Origin: Phymorhynchus buccinoides
Lineage: Eukaryota > Mollusca > Gastropoda > Neogastropoda > Raphitomidae
NCBI GenBank assembly: GCA_017654935.2
Contig: CM065684.1
Location: 59,815,812 to 59,879,811, forward strand
Direction: 5' to 3'
Length of the DNA stretch: 64,000 bases
Below, piece after piece: positions 23,527-35,029 of the stretch. Position 1 is the stretch's first letter. The number at the start of each line of letters is the position of its first letter. Position numbers and translations under genes: made by a program. Under the pieces are notes generated by a model. The model worked only from the letters and a program-made list of their open reading frames with translations, had not been told where the DNA came from and did no database searches.

Positions 23527-23980
23527 ATAGAGAGGGAGAGAGAGAGGAGACCTTTGGCAATAACATTGAAGAACAATAATCATTATGTTTTGCTGTTTTG
23601 TTAATAAGTATCTGCCTGAATAATGTACAGTATACGTGTTTTTTCTTCTTCATTTAGTCCCGTGTAACTGGTTAATTAGACCCCAAAGAAGTGGGTAATC
23701 ACACGCTCGGATTCATACACACAAACGCAAGCATAAGCGCACGTACACACAACTAAATGTTTCCGTAGTACGGAAACCCCGTAAATAATTAAAAGAAAGA
23801 AGGAGAAAAAAACAAGCGCACGCGCTTACGCACGGAAACGCGTCCATTTATTTGTTCGTTCTTTCTTTTACTTACTCACGGGGTTTCTGTACGGAAACTT
23901 GTGTGTACGTGCGCTAAGCATGGAATGAAGAAGAAACCCCCCAAAAAACCATCAGAATCAAATTAATACGCTCACCAGTT

Positions 23981-24109
23981 GGAAGTTCAGTTTAACGTCG
24001 CGTATCGGCTTTCGCCATGTACGACGGGCCTGAACAACAAACCAACCAAGGTATAAACAAAACTTTATGTTCATGAATCACTGTCTTAGCCAAAAGGCCG
24101 AGAAGCGAT
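23981..24109 (-). mobile_element. U2-snRNA-headed SINE-like element, copy 2 (intact head, TSDs)
   Basis: On the minus strand, starting at 24109, the first 26 bases (24109 down to 24084) are identical to the 5' end of U2 snRNA as known from animals (ATCGCTTCTCGGCC onward to GGCTAAGA). Then come CAGTGAT, a T-rich body, CATGGCGAAAGCCGATACGC and the end GACGTTAAACTGAACTTCC. It is flanked by direct repeats 23953-23980 and 24110-24137 (both CAGAAT at the outer end and GCTCACCAGTT at the inner end, diverged in the middle), so the U2 head starts right at the target-site duplication. The matching place in segmental duplicate B has no such element. The arrangement fits target-primed retroposition of a chimeric RNA. 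Confidence 0.8.
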
Positions 24110-24137
24110 CAGAATTCTTTCATTCTGCTCACCAGTT

Positions 24138-25075
24138 CTATCACTGGGCTATTTTATAGGATGCCAGCCCGAGTGACGTTGGGGAAGAGGTAGATAGCTG
24201 GAAGGCCCTAAAACACTGGGCTTGGCTGTGTGTTACCTAGCTTTAACTCTATTAGAACTTGAGAAAGAGAGAGACAGAGAGGGAGGGAAAGACAGAGAGG
24301 GAGGGAAAGACAGAGAGAGAGTGTGTGTGTATATGACTGAGAGGCGATGCTCCACAAAACAGTTGAAACAATGCTTGCCAGTGAATGAAAGACCAGGAAT
24401 AAAGGTAGGGCACGGACGGACAAACTCGCGAAGATGAAGACATGTAAGCACTGCACACGAGGGTTACAATGACACCATTATTTTGTATTATACGGGACAA
24501 CTAATACGAATAGTGGAACATACCTTCTAGTGGGGAAGTTATTACAAGAACCATACGACACTTAAGCCCATTTGACTTAACTCAATCGTATTGCCCTTAA
24601 TAAATTGATTATCCAACTATACGTTCTTCAATTCACTAACCATTTGGCTTAATCAGTTCACCAGCACAATACACTAATCCCACACTTTACACCACAACCC
24701 CCCCCCCTTGTTTGTTCGCTATCACTTATTCTTTAGTAGTGTTCCTTAATTCATCTTATCTACCCACACACATACTCATGCATTCTAATGCATTCTAAAC
24801 TGTCCCAAATGTCATTAATACTAACATGACTGCACTGCAATGACATCGCTCGCTTTATACTTAACAATTAGAACTAGCTCGGATTAAATGACCAACTCTG
24901 CTGCTCTGGCACATTCGCCCTTTCCTACGTGCAGTTTTGGAATGTGCATGTAAGGTCAAAAGCTCCTGACTGTATTGTGATATTTGTATTTACATAATTC
25001 AACGCCAGTGTTACTGTCATACTATGTCCGTCTATCTTTGCGTCTGTCTCATTGTCTATCTGACCATCCCTGTCA
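24138..25075. other. Sequence unique to duplicate A, no gene
   Basis: About 0.9 kb missing between the corresponding points of duplicate B. It contains a purine-rich (GAGAGA/GGGA) patch at 24260-24320. It may be an insertion in A or a deletion in B. Confidence 0.5.
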
Positions 25076-25225
25076 TAGTTATGTAAGTAACTCAGTGACT
25101 GTAAAGCGCTTCAAGCTTTTTTGTCTAATACCAATGCTAAATCCTATGTATCTATCAATGAAGAATGGTATAATGTAACGAGACATAACCCAATGGGACT
25201 TAACACACTCTAAGACTTACAGTCC

Positions 25226-26404
25226 ATGTCCAGCTTCCCGAGGTTTGACTCTACACGTCCAACAGAGCTATCCAATAACACCAGTATGTTCACCATGTCG
25301 CAGCACAGTTCTTCGCAGTCCGTTAGCATCATTACGAACACATCGGCTCCCCAAGGCTGCCTCACGGTGAGGCTCAACGAGCTGGAATTCCTTCCTTGGG
25401 ACAATCCAGACAACATCGTCAGCGCTGAAGTGGAAGCCACCGCCAGACGACTGAAAGACGCCATTTTGCTTCCTATTCTCTTTCTGATTGGAGGTCCCGC
25501 TAACGTCATCAACATGGCGGTGTTTTACAAACAAGGGCTGCATGAACGGGTCAATCTGTGTCTCTTCGCTTTGTCGCTAGCTGACGAGCTGTATTTAATC
25601 CAGACCATGTTTCTGTATGGCGAGCAGCTGCACTTCCAGTTCACAACCCGAGAAGTCTACGGGCCTATTATGACATTCATGGTGAATCATAACCTGTTGG
25701 GTTTCTTTGCTTTCAACTTCGTGTCTCAGATTATTTCCGCTATCATCGCCAGCGAGAGGTGTTTGTGTGTCCTTAGTCCTCTGAAAGCTCAGAGAATGCT
25801 GCCAACTAAAGCAATGGCGGTCATGATAGTCATGGTCTATGTTACTGTAGTGGGTTTGTACTTCTTCGTGGCTTCCCGATATCGAATCGGTTGCGTTTAT
25901 GATCAGTTTTCTGGCGTGAGTTTCAAAACTGCCATTGCAGGAGAGTTTTATCAAAATCACGAACAGTTGATCAATTACTTAGACAGCTTTGTCTACGGGG
26001 CTGCCATTCCAGGAGTCGTGGTCATTGTGGTGACGACAGCCACCATTTTGACGATTCTCAAATTACGACAAATCGTAACATGGCGGACGGAAACCTCGTC
26101 AGCAATCTCGGCACGGGAAGTAGCGTTGACCCGGATGTTGATCGGGAGTTCTCTGCTCTTTATCGTCTGCGTCACTCCTATCGGGGTTTTCCGGTTCGTG
26201 TTTCTCTTTATGCCAGAAATGAACAACGGTAGGCGACATCAGAATTTGTATCTGACCAGTCTGTGGATTATGGAGACAGTGTCTTACATCAATTCCACGT
26301 TCAATTTCTTTGTCTATTTAGCTATGGGCTCACGATACCGAGAAACGTTGAGGTTGTTGTTGTTCAGGCGAAAGGAGAAAACTTCCAAGGAAATTATACT
26401 ATAA
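25226..26404 (+). CDS. Class A (rhodopsin-like) orphan GPCR, copy A
   Basis: A single-exon frame of up to 392 codons with seven hydrophobic segments at about 78-102, 109-132, 153-176, 195-217, 253-280, 301-327 and 341-366. Family marks: GGPANVIN in TM1, SLADEL (Asp 120) in TM2, SERC at the DRY position (176-179), CVTP (315-318) in TM6 and NFFVY (360-364) in place of NPxxY. No cysteine lies near the top of TM3, so the usual TM3-ECL2 disulphide seems to be missing. The N-terminus has NNTS and NTS glycosylation sites. Met1 at 25226 has no equivalent in copy B; Met21 at 25286 is present in both and is the safer start. Signals through G proteins at the plasma membrane by family. The ligand is unknown. 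Clustered intronless GPCRs of this type in molluscs include candidate chemoreceptors, which is an inference here. Confidence 0.9.
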   Translation: MSSFPRFDSTRPTELSNNTSMFTMSQHSSSQSVSIITNTSAPQGCLTVRLNELEFLPWDNPDNIVSAEVEATARRLKDAILLPILFLIGGPANVINMAVFYKQGLHERVNLCLFALSLADELYLIQTMFLYGEQLHFQFTTREVYGPIMTFMVNHNLLGFFAFNFVSQIISAIIASERCLCVLSPLKAQRMLPTKAMAVMIVMVYVTVVGLYFFVASRYRIGCVYDQFSGVSFKTAIAGEFYQNHEQLINYLDSFVYGAAIPGVVVIVVTTATILTILKLRQIVTWRTETSSAISAREVALTRMLIGSSLLFIVCVTPIGVFRFVFLFMPEMNNGRRHQNLYLTSLWIMETVSYINSTFNFFVYLAMGSRYRETLRLLLFRRKEKTSKEIIL

Positions 26405-26744
26405 TGGTTGTTGACAACATCATTCTCGAGTCATTATTATCAATAACAACCCTTTTGGGGACGCCATTAAAGTGACTAACTATTCCTTGTGAATGCGGAG
26501 CATTAGGGCAAACAAAATGGCGGTGGTACGTACGCCTGTAATATCTTATTACATAATATAAAATCATGCATCTCTATGAATCGTGCAGGCTGGCTTTAAA
26601 ACAATGTTTGAAGTGAATTGTCCCTTTCAGGGCCTTTGTCAGGACAACCCGAGGGATCTTCAGACGACTGCTGCTTTCATGCGGGCAGCTGGCATCTCCG
26701 TTTGAAGTGATCGACGACGACTACGACGACGACAACAAAAAAGA

Positions 26745-26970
26745 CGAAGTGTCCCTTTGGTGAAGTGTTTGACGACGACGACGACGACGACCAAAAACAA
26801 GAAGAGGTGTCCCTTTTGTGGAGTGTTTGACGACGAAACAAAGACGACGACGTCGAAGAAGAAGAGAGAAGAAGAATTGTCCCTTTTGGTGAAGTGTTTA
26901 ACGAAGAAGAAGAAGAACAACAAACAACAACAACAACAACAACAACAAGAAGAACTGTCCCTTTCGCTAG
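26745..26970 (+). repeat. GAC/GAA-rich degenerate minisatellite (copy A)
   Basis: Three to four units of GTCCCTTTTGGTGAAGTGTT followed by GACGAC or GAAGAA runs of varying length. The counterpart is at 53395-53640. Lies 0.35 kb downstream of the GPCR stop. Open frames across it are repeat artefacts. Confidence 0.8.
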
Positions 26971-27097
26971 AGGCTTGCACTGTATCATTTCTTTCTTTTT
27001 TTCCCGGACTCTCTATCGAATCATTTCATTGAACGTTCATCTTTGTGTGTATCTTTGTGTACCCGTTTCAGCTTATACGATCTTATTCCTATATGTA

Positions 27098-27100
27098 ATG

Positions 27101-27166
<66 letters not shown>

Positions 27167-27180
27167 GTCTTTCTCCTTGG
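27098..27180. repeat. (CT)n microsatellite (copy A)
   Basis: Nearly pure CT run with one CCTC break. The counterpart is at 53771-53848. Confidence 0.95.
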
Positions 27181-27795
27181 AGAGAGAGAAGGGATACAAT
27201 AAACAGACAGAGACAGACGCAGACACATTTGTGGGGGAACAAACAATCAAACAAACCGTGCATCACACTAGCATCAAACCACATCTAGCCTAATCACATC
27301 TAGCCTAATTACACTTGGCCTAATCATTATCGAGTCTCGATCATATGTAACACTTCGCCTAAAATTTCCAAACCTAGGGTTAGGGTTATGGAGTGCCATT
27401 CTGCATGCATTGTGGGTAGGAAGGCTGGGTGCAATGTTATTAGCTTCTCCGTTATCTTGAACAGCCTCTTGAAAGCATGTCTGTTGTATTATTATCCTGT
27501 GCAGAGGTGTCTGTGGTTCCTGAGTGACTCGTTGTTTCATGTCAGCGACGATGCGATAACCCATGTTTAGGCTAATTAGGCGAGTCCTGCTAATGTTCTT
27601 AGGCGGAATGCTACGCTTGGCTTTTCGTGACATCAGGAAGAGCCGGCATGGAAGGTCGAGATCAAAGGATTAGGCAAACTGTAATTAGGCGAAGTGAGGC
27701 GCACCCAAACAAACATGCAATCTCAAACGAGTCACAGAAATAAACCTAAAACAAGTAGGCCTATTAGAAAAGCTCTTGCGACGTAACCTTAGTTT
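27181..27795. other. Non-coding, AATTAGGC-rich segment of the duplication
   Basis: Repeated words ACATCTAGCCTAAT, TTCGCCTAA and the reverse AATTAGGCGAAGTG occur several times, giving the segment a loose inverted-repeat character. The counterpart in B is 53900-54430. No gene supported. Confidence 0.5.
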
Positions 27796-27799
27796 AAGC

Positions 27800-28280
27800 C
27801 ATCACTCTGCAAAATTATTAATGTGCATCACACTCTGTGACACCTCAGTATCATCGGCATATTTGTGGAAATCGCATGAATGTGCAGCAATCACTTCAGA
27901 CAATGGATGTGAGTTAGAGAGTAAAGAGAACAAGGCCCAAAACTGAACCCTGTGGGACTCCATATCTGTAAGATGAGTAAGCTGATAGAACTCCATTTAC
28001 CATGACAGAGAAGGTACGGCCACTTATGTAAGACATGAACCAATCAAGCACGACACCTCGTATTCCAAACGTTACCTCTAAAGCTCGTCAAAAGAATACA
28101 GTGGTCAAGTGTGTCAAATGCTGCGCTGAGGTCCAAAAATGCCATCAGAGAAACAAGTCTCTGGTCGGCCTTTAAAATAAGGCCGTTCATGACCGCCAGC
28201 ACAGCAGTCTCAACAGTGTGATCCCTCCTGTACGCAGACTGATAGTAGAGGCAGGGCACCAGAACAGCGAGGTCTGAAAA
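27800..28280 (-). pseudogene. CR1/L2-like LINE reverse transcriptase fragment
   Basis: Minus-strand pieces read SAYRRDHTVETAVLAVMNGL, then FLDLSAAFDTLDHCIL, then, after frameshifts, HSCDFHKYADDTEVSQSV. These are RT motifs in the right order (YADD is the catalytic box). Stops and shifts separate them, so it is inactive. The part up to about 28040 belongs to the segmental duplication and recurs at 54427-54690. Confidence 0.8.
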
Positions 28281-28493
28281 AGAAAGTTAACACCTGAAGG
28301 TGCTCACAGGGTTTATTCTGACCCACCTCACAGTATTTCTTGCATGGTGCTGATAAACAATGTGGTAGTACGGGTCCATAGATATGATAGTGTTTGAAGT
28401 ATGGCCACCACTTTTCAGACCATAGGGTATTTCCTTGACGGAGGTTTGCACTGGGAGTTTAAAATATGCCTCTCTGCGTTACTTGGCTGGTGC

Positions 28494-28605
28494 TGTTGTT
28501 GTTGTCTTACCCTGGCCTTAAAGACTCCAGGGATCATCCCAACAGCCGACGCACGTGACCACTATGGCACAAATGAGAACATTACGTGTGTGACAGTTGT
28601 GTGTA
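28494..28605 (+). repeat. Dispersed repeat family R1, copy 2
   Basis: TTGTTGTTGTCTTACCCTGG, then GACTCCAGGGATCATCCCAA, then GAGAACATTACGTGTGTGAC. Same order as at 440-640; truncated before the CCGTCTTCGGAG end. Confidence 0.65.
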
Positions 28606-28869
28606 CAAAGTTCGTGAAAACAAATTATTTAGGCAAAATAAACCATATCGACGATTGATAAAACTTTTTTTCTATAATTAAGACGCACACATCTACACAA
28701 TCTTACACACACACAACGCAAAGACATATGCATGAATGCGCGCGTGCTCATGTGTGCATATGCACATACACACGCGCATGCTTCCACATACGCACGGCCA
28801 AAGTTAAAAGAATTTAGCCTTTTCAAGAATAGTGTTTCCTGTTGCACATGTCACGCTTGGTTTAAATTG

Positions 28870-29125
28870 CTGTATGCTAGTCTGTTGTCGTTTCCGACAA
28901 TGACTGCCAGATAGCAGATGGGGCAGCTGCTATTCTGGCGGGCTGGGCGAGAATTTGTTTATAGTGGAGATGCCTTGCCCAGGGTAACATCCCCACTCTC
29001 TCGGCCAAAGGGATTTGAGGACAGCTGGCGTTGGGGAAGGTCCCCAAAGGCCAGCCCATCCCTTTGACTGCAGCACCAGAGCCGGTGCAAAGGGCCCCCC
29101 CTCGTTCGAGAGTCATAATCTTCAA
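28870..29125 (+). repeat. Dispersed repeat family R3, fullest copy
   Basis: Begins at GTCGTTTCCGACAATGACTG, continues through GGCGGGCTGGGCGAGAATTT, ATGCCTTGCCCAGGGTAACA and GGACAGCTGGCGTTGGGGAA, and ends near CTCGTTCGAGAGTCAT. Other copies: 49980-50145 (minus), 6015-6090 (part) and a short head at 59130-59150. Confidence 0.65.
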
Positions 29126-29270
29126 CAAGAGACTAAGCTGTACTATGATTTTCCATTACTGCAGAAAATCATCCATTGTACAGCTCTCATGTTACTGTTG
29201 GCCCCTACTACAGGCTAATGTCAACCATTAATAAAACACACACACACTGACGGACAGAGAAACAACTCTC

Positions 29271-29276
<6 letters not shown>

Positions 29277-29353
<77 letters not shown>

Positions 29354-29366
29354 TGACAGACATATA

Positions 29367-29438
<72 letters not shown>

Positions 29439-29470
29439 TGACAGACATATATATTCTCTCTCCTCTCTCT

Positions 29471-29510
<40 letters not shown>

Positions 29511-29514
29511 TCTC

Positions 29515-29561
<47 letters not shown>
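29277..29561. repeat. Long interrupted (CT)n array
   Basis: Three CT tracts separated by two near-identical spacers (AACTGACAGACATATACATT and AACTGACAGACATATATATT), so the spacer plus tract is itself tandemly duplicated at about 100-bp spacing. Confidence 0.95.
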
Positions 29562-29562
<1 letters not shown>

Positions 29563-29689
29563 AATGCGGGTTTTGATGTATGTGGGTTCTTGGATATAGT
29601 CATCAGGATTGGGTGGTCGACCCATTTGTTTTCGTTTTTCCCAGAAACACGAAAACATTTAATTCTTCTACAGCAGTAGTATAGCTCTT

Positions 29690-30000
29690 CATTTTGTTTT
29701 GTCTCCCCCGTGGGGATACCGGGGGGTCTTTCGTACAAATAGTTCCCCCACCTTCTGGAAGTTCTGTGCTTGTAACTTCCTCTAATAGTCTGTCACTCTC
29801 ATTGACTCTGCCTCTTCCCTTTGCTTACTGTCATCTGCTATCTTTCTATCCTCTGGTCCATTCTCCTGCCGGGTTTTTTCTCTACATTCTTGCAAAGATC
29901 AGCCGAAGTCGGACATGCTGGGCCTAACTATGTCTTAGTTATGCGCATAACGGCAGAATCACGCATCTACGCTCATATGACAGGAATTAATCTGAGCGAA
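29690..30000 (+). repeat. Dispersed repeat family R2, fullest plus copy
   Basis: Begins CCCCCGTGGGGATACCGGGG, then a pyrimidine-rich part, CAGCCGAAGTCGGACATGCT, CATAACGGCAGAATCACGCA, and ends ATATGACAGGAATTAATCTG. Its length of about 310 bp may be close to the full element. Confidence 0.7.
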
Positions 30001-30230
30001 CGAATAATAATGATAATAATAATATTGTTTTGTTTTGTTTTGTTTATTTAGGCCGAATGGCGGCCATGCAACGTGAAGGTTGAATCTGTTTTTGTTTTAT
30101 GTCTTTCTTTTGTTTATTCTTCTGTCTTTTGATTTCGAATGACTTGATGTTGTGCATGACTAATAGCGTATTCCTCCACTACCCCTCCCCTTGTCATAAG
30201 ACCATGACAATAAACAGAAGTGTCACCATT

Positions 30231-30262
30231 CTCTCTCTCTCTCTCTCTCTCTCATCTCTCTC

Positions 30263-30318
<56 letters not shown>
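30231..30318. repeat. (CT)n microsatellite
   Basis: Pure CT run with two short breaks (ATCT, GGTCT). Confidence 0.95.
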
Positions 30319-30322
<4 letters not shown>

Positions 30323-30799
30323 CAAATAGCGTCTCAATTCCTTGCACAACGATATCCTGTCAACGGCCCATTCCATGGGAACTAGTCTGCAGATTAATAA
30401 GCATCAACTCATTGTTGTGTGTGAATGTGTGGATGGTTAACGAATGAAATGTAGCATGAATGAACTATGATAGATAGTAAGAATGCGTATGTGTTATGAT
30501 TCCGTGTTCTTCTTTGGCTGTGTGACACAGCATTGTGTGATTACACATTTTTGTGATTAACGCTGATTTATTGCCAATTGAAAAAGGACGCTTTGCTGGG
30601 CATTCTTGTTTATTATTGTGTGGTATATGACTGCAATTTGTATATACGTTTGAAACATTTGTGTAGAGTTTTCTGTAATTTTCTCCCCTTATAACTATTT
30701 TCTTTCTTTTTTTTTTCTTCGCTTTTGAATTTGTAGAGTTACAATTACGTGAGTGGAAAAGACATTTTTTGTACATGTGTATTTTGAAACTAGTTTTGT
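30319..30799. other. Upstream of the LINE, nothing recognised
   Basis: Possible 5' UTR of the LINE that follows. No ORF1 (gag-like or zinc-knuckle) protein could be seen. Confidence 0.4.
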
Positions 30800-33666
30800 T
30801 TGTTGCTCTTTCATTATAACACTAATATGTCAGACACAAGCGCACCATGGTTGACGAAAGACGGGTTTCGAATTGCACATCTGAACATTAATCACGCTAT
30901 GAAAAAATTAACAGAAATGTCTTTAATTCTATCAAACACACAAAAAAACTTCCACATTTTTGGGTTCTCAGAAACACATCTATCTCCTCATATTACAGAT
31001 AATGATATTTCTATACCAGGGTATCAATGTATACGCAGAGACCCGAAGGGCTCTCTTGAAACTGGCCTATTAGTTTATATACACCAGTCCATACCATATA
31101 AAAGGCTTGAAACGTTAGAACAGCACAAAGTAGAATCCATTTGGGTTGAGGTAAAAATTAAAGACTCTAAGCCATTCATTATTTCATTCATATACAGGAA
31201 CCCTGCAGAGAACAGCATGTGGATAAATCACTTCAGTTCTATGATGGAGGCACTCAATGACGATCCAAAGGATTTAATACTATTAGGTGATTTTAATATA
31301 GACCTACTAAAACAACACAATCAATGGAAAAATGTTTATGAATCATTTTATTTAAAACAGCTAGTTAAATCACCAACAAGAGTAACCCATTCTTCAAGCA
31401 CACTAATTGATCACATCTATGTTACAGATCCTAACACAATTACTGAAACTAATGTTCCTGTGTTTGATTGTAGTGACCATTTCCCCATTTGTATCACCTG
31501 GTCCATGAAAGGGGTCAGGATTCCTAGATTAAACCATAAAGTTATCACGTATAGAAATTTCTCAAAGTTTGACAGTGACAGTTTTACTCTAGATCTTTCC
31601 AATTCACCCCTATCTAACGTCTATCAAATTACAGACCCAGAAAAAGCTGTTGAATTTTGGTACAATGTCTTCTATACAATATATAATAAACACGCTCCTC
31701 TGCTTACTAAGAGAGTCAAATACCATGTAAACCCCCCTTGGCTAACGAAACAAATACAACTGAATATCTACTACAGGGACTTTCTGTTATTAAAAGGCCC
31801 CCGGGAAGATTATAAAAAGCAAAGAAACTACGTTACATCACTTATTCGTAAAGAAAAGAAGAAATATTTTGTGGAATTAATTAGCCAAAAGAAAGACAGT
31901 AAAAATATTTGGAAAGCCATCAATCAACTAACGAACAGAAATACAAACACACACCTAAACTCTATTAGCAACTTATCTGCTGATGAATTGAACGTTCATT
32001 TTTCTACTGTCGCTAATAAGATTATAGTTCACGATCTATCCCAAGATAATGATCTCGAAATGTTAAAGGAGTTTGCGAAAAAAAAAGAATATAGATTCTG
32101 AAATGGAAATCACTCTCATGAGTGTTCATGAAGTATTCTTTGCTTTAAAACACTTAAAGCAGTCTACCACCCGAGGGATAGATGGATTAGATAGTAAAAT
32201 ACTAAAAATTGCTGCGCCTGTTATTTCAGATACTCTCACTTACATTTACAATCTCTGCATTACAAAAAATACTTTCCCAACAATTCTTAAGCAAGCAAAA
32301 ATAATTCCTTTCTACAAATCTGGAAGAACCGACGACCCATCTAACTACCGACCCATTTCTATTTTGCCTGTACTCTCAAAACCATTAGAACAACATATTT
32401 TAAAATGTTTATTGTTACATCTAAATAAATACAATTTGATTCACCCAAACCAATCAGGATTCCGAGCTAAACATTCTTGCCACACAGCCTTACTTAAACT
32501 GACAGAAAGATGGCTTTCCAACATAAACAAATCTCACTTTTCTGGAGTTATATTCGTTGATTTTGCCAAAGCATTTGATACTGTTAACCATAATCTTCTC
32601 ATAAAAAAACTTACATGCTACAACTTATCTTCCAATGCTCTAGGCCTTATCTCATCGTTCTTAAACAATAGGCAGCAAACAGTATATTTAAATAACAAAC
32701 TATCGAATTTACTTCCAACCAAATACGGTATTCCACAGGGATCGATACTTGGACCTGTACTTTTTACATTATATGTAAATGATTTACCACTGGCCATAAA
32801 GACATCATGCGATCTATTTGCAGACGACACGACTATTGACACAGGCAATAATGACCCAACCGAAGTATGCAAAACCCTACAGCACAACATAAATCTACTT
32901 TTAGAATGGACACACCTTAACCATTTAGTTCTACATCCTAAAAAAAAAAAATTCATGTTGTTAGCAACTCAACAGAAACGGCAAAACATAAAATGTTTAT
33001 CATTACCTCCCATATACATTAATGCAGACAAAGTCGAACAAGTCTCAAGCCATAAAGCTGTTAGGCGTAACTATTGATCACAATCTTTCCTGGTCCCCAC
33101 ATATAAATGCCATTTCAAAAACAATTGCATCTAAAGTCTATCAGCTCAACAAGATTAAACATTTTTTAAATTTGCATACCCGTAAAATATTTTTCTGCTC
33201 ATTTATTCAATCTACCGTTGATTATGCATCCACACTTTGGGATTTGGCAAGTCAAAATTCACTGAAATATTTATTCAGTGTTTATAAACGTGCTGTGAAT
33301 GTAACTCTAAACAAATCGTCTTCTTTAACCAGCGAGGACTACAAGTCTGCTAACATTCTTCCTCTTAAGTCCAGATTGCTTTATAACAAAGGGATTCTTA
33401 TGCACAAAATTTTAAATGGTAACTCCCCACCTTCGCTAACAGCTAACTTTACTATTAATGAGTTTCGACACAGCCATAAATTAGATCTTCCTCTTCCCAG
33501 TATCACCCTTTATAAATCAAGCTTTGTCTACTCTGGAAGCTGGCTGTGGAATAGACTTCCTATCTCCTTGAAACATGAATCAAATTTTAAGAGGTTTAAA
33601 CAAATATTTTACGATTTTCTGATGAATATCTCTAATACCTCAATATTGTCCCCTGAAATGTTTTGA
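30800..33666 (+). mobile_element. Nearly complete EN-RT ORF2 of a Jockey/CR1-group LINE (two frameshifts)
   Basis: One coding region of about 955 codons in three consecutive frames: 30800 to about 32085, about 32085 to 33050, and 33050 to 33666. An N-terminal APE-type endonuclease is shown by LNINHA, GFSETHLSP, LLGDFNIDLL, IDHIYVT and SDHFPI. The RT follows with FVDFAKAFDTVNH, YGIPQGSILGPVLFTLY and LFADDTT; the YADD box is FADD. The C-terminal part reads LLGVTIDHNLSW and SWLWNRLPISLK. The first shift is in a run of nine A near 32080, the second is one extra base near 33057. Either could be sequencing error. The 3' UTR probably runs to about 34400, where CAATAAAG is followed by (ATTC)n. Clade within the Jockey/CR1 group is not resolved. 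Confidence 0.88.
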
Positions 33667-34400
<734 letters not shown>

Positions 34401-34599
34401 TTCATTCTCTCTCTCGCGCCTCCAAGCCCTCTCCCCATCACCTTCTTCCTGTATTAGACTTGTACGTTGATAATGTATATAGTGCTGTGTTATGTTATTT
34501 ATGGATATTTACTTTTCTTGAATGCTTATTATTATTATTATTTGTTACGCAAGCGCTTCATTTTTTTGGTATATATTGTTTGGGTTAACCTTTGTTTAG

Positions 34600-34884
<285 letters not shown>

Positions 34885-35029
34885 TTGTTTCAGTGTCTGT
34901 GTCTCGGTCCTTAGTATCTATGTCCGTCTGTCTCTGAACTCAGAGAGACAGGTGCAGTCAGACAGACAGGTGTGTAGGCAGTTAGACAGACGGGGGAAAA
35001 GTTCTGCGTGACAAAGTCTGTCATCTACT

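Larger units (their letters stand above)
22555..28040 (+). repeat. Segmental duplication, copy A
   Basis: Colinear in direct orientation with 50230-54680. Shared landmarks in order: CAGGCCAACT..CTGTTTTA..GTGGCCTAT, AG and CT microsatellites, a TTTAGTCCCGTGTAACTG block, the GPCR gene, a GAC/GAA-rich array, a CT tract, and an antisense CR1-type RT fragment. Copy A carries about 1.1 kb (23981 to about 25075) that copy B lacks, including the U2-headed element at its left edge. Dinucleotide tracts differ in length. Identity is highest over the GPCR gene. The right boundary is where both enter TAAGACATGAACCAA and then diverge. Confidence 0.9.
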
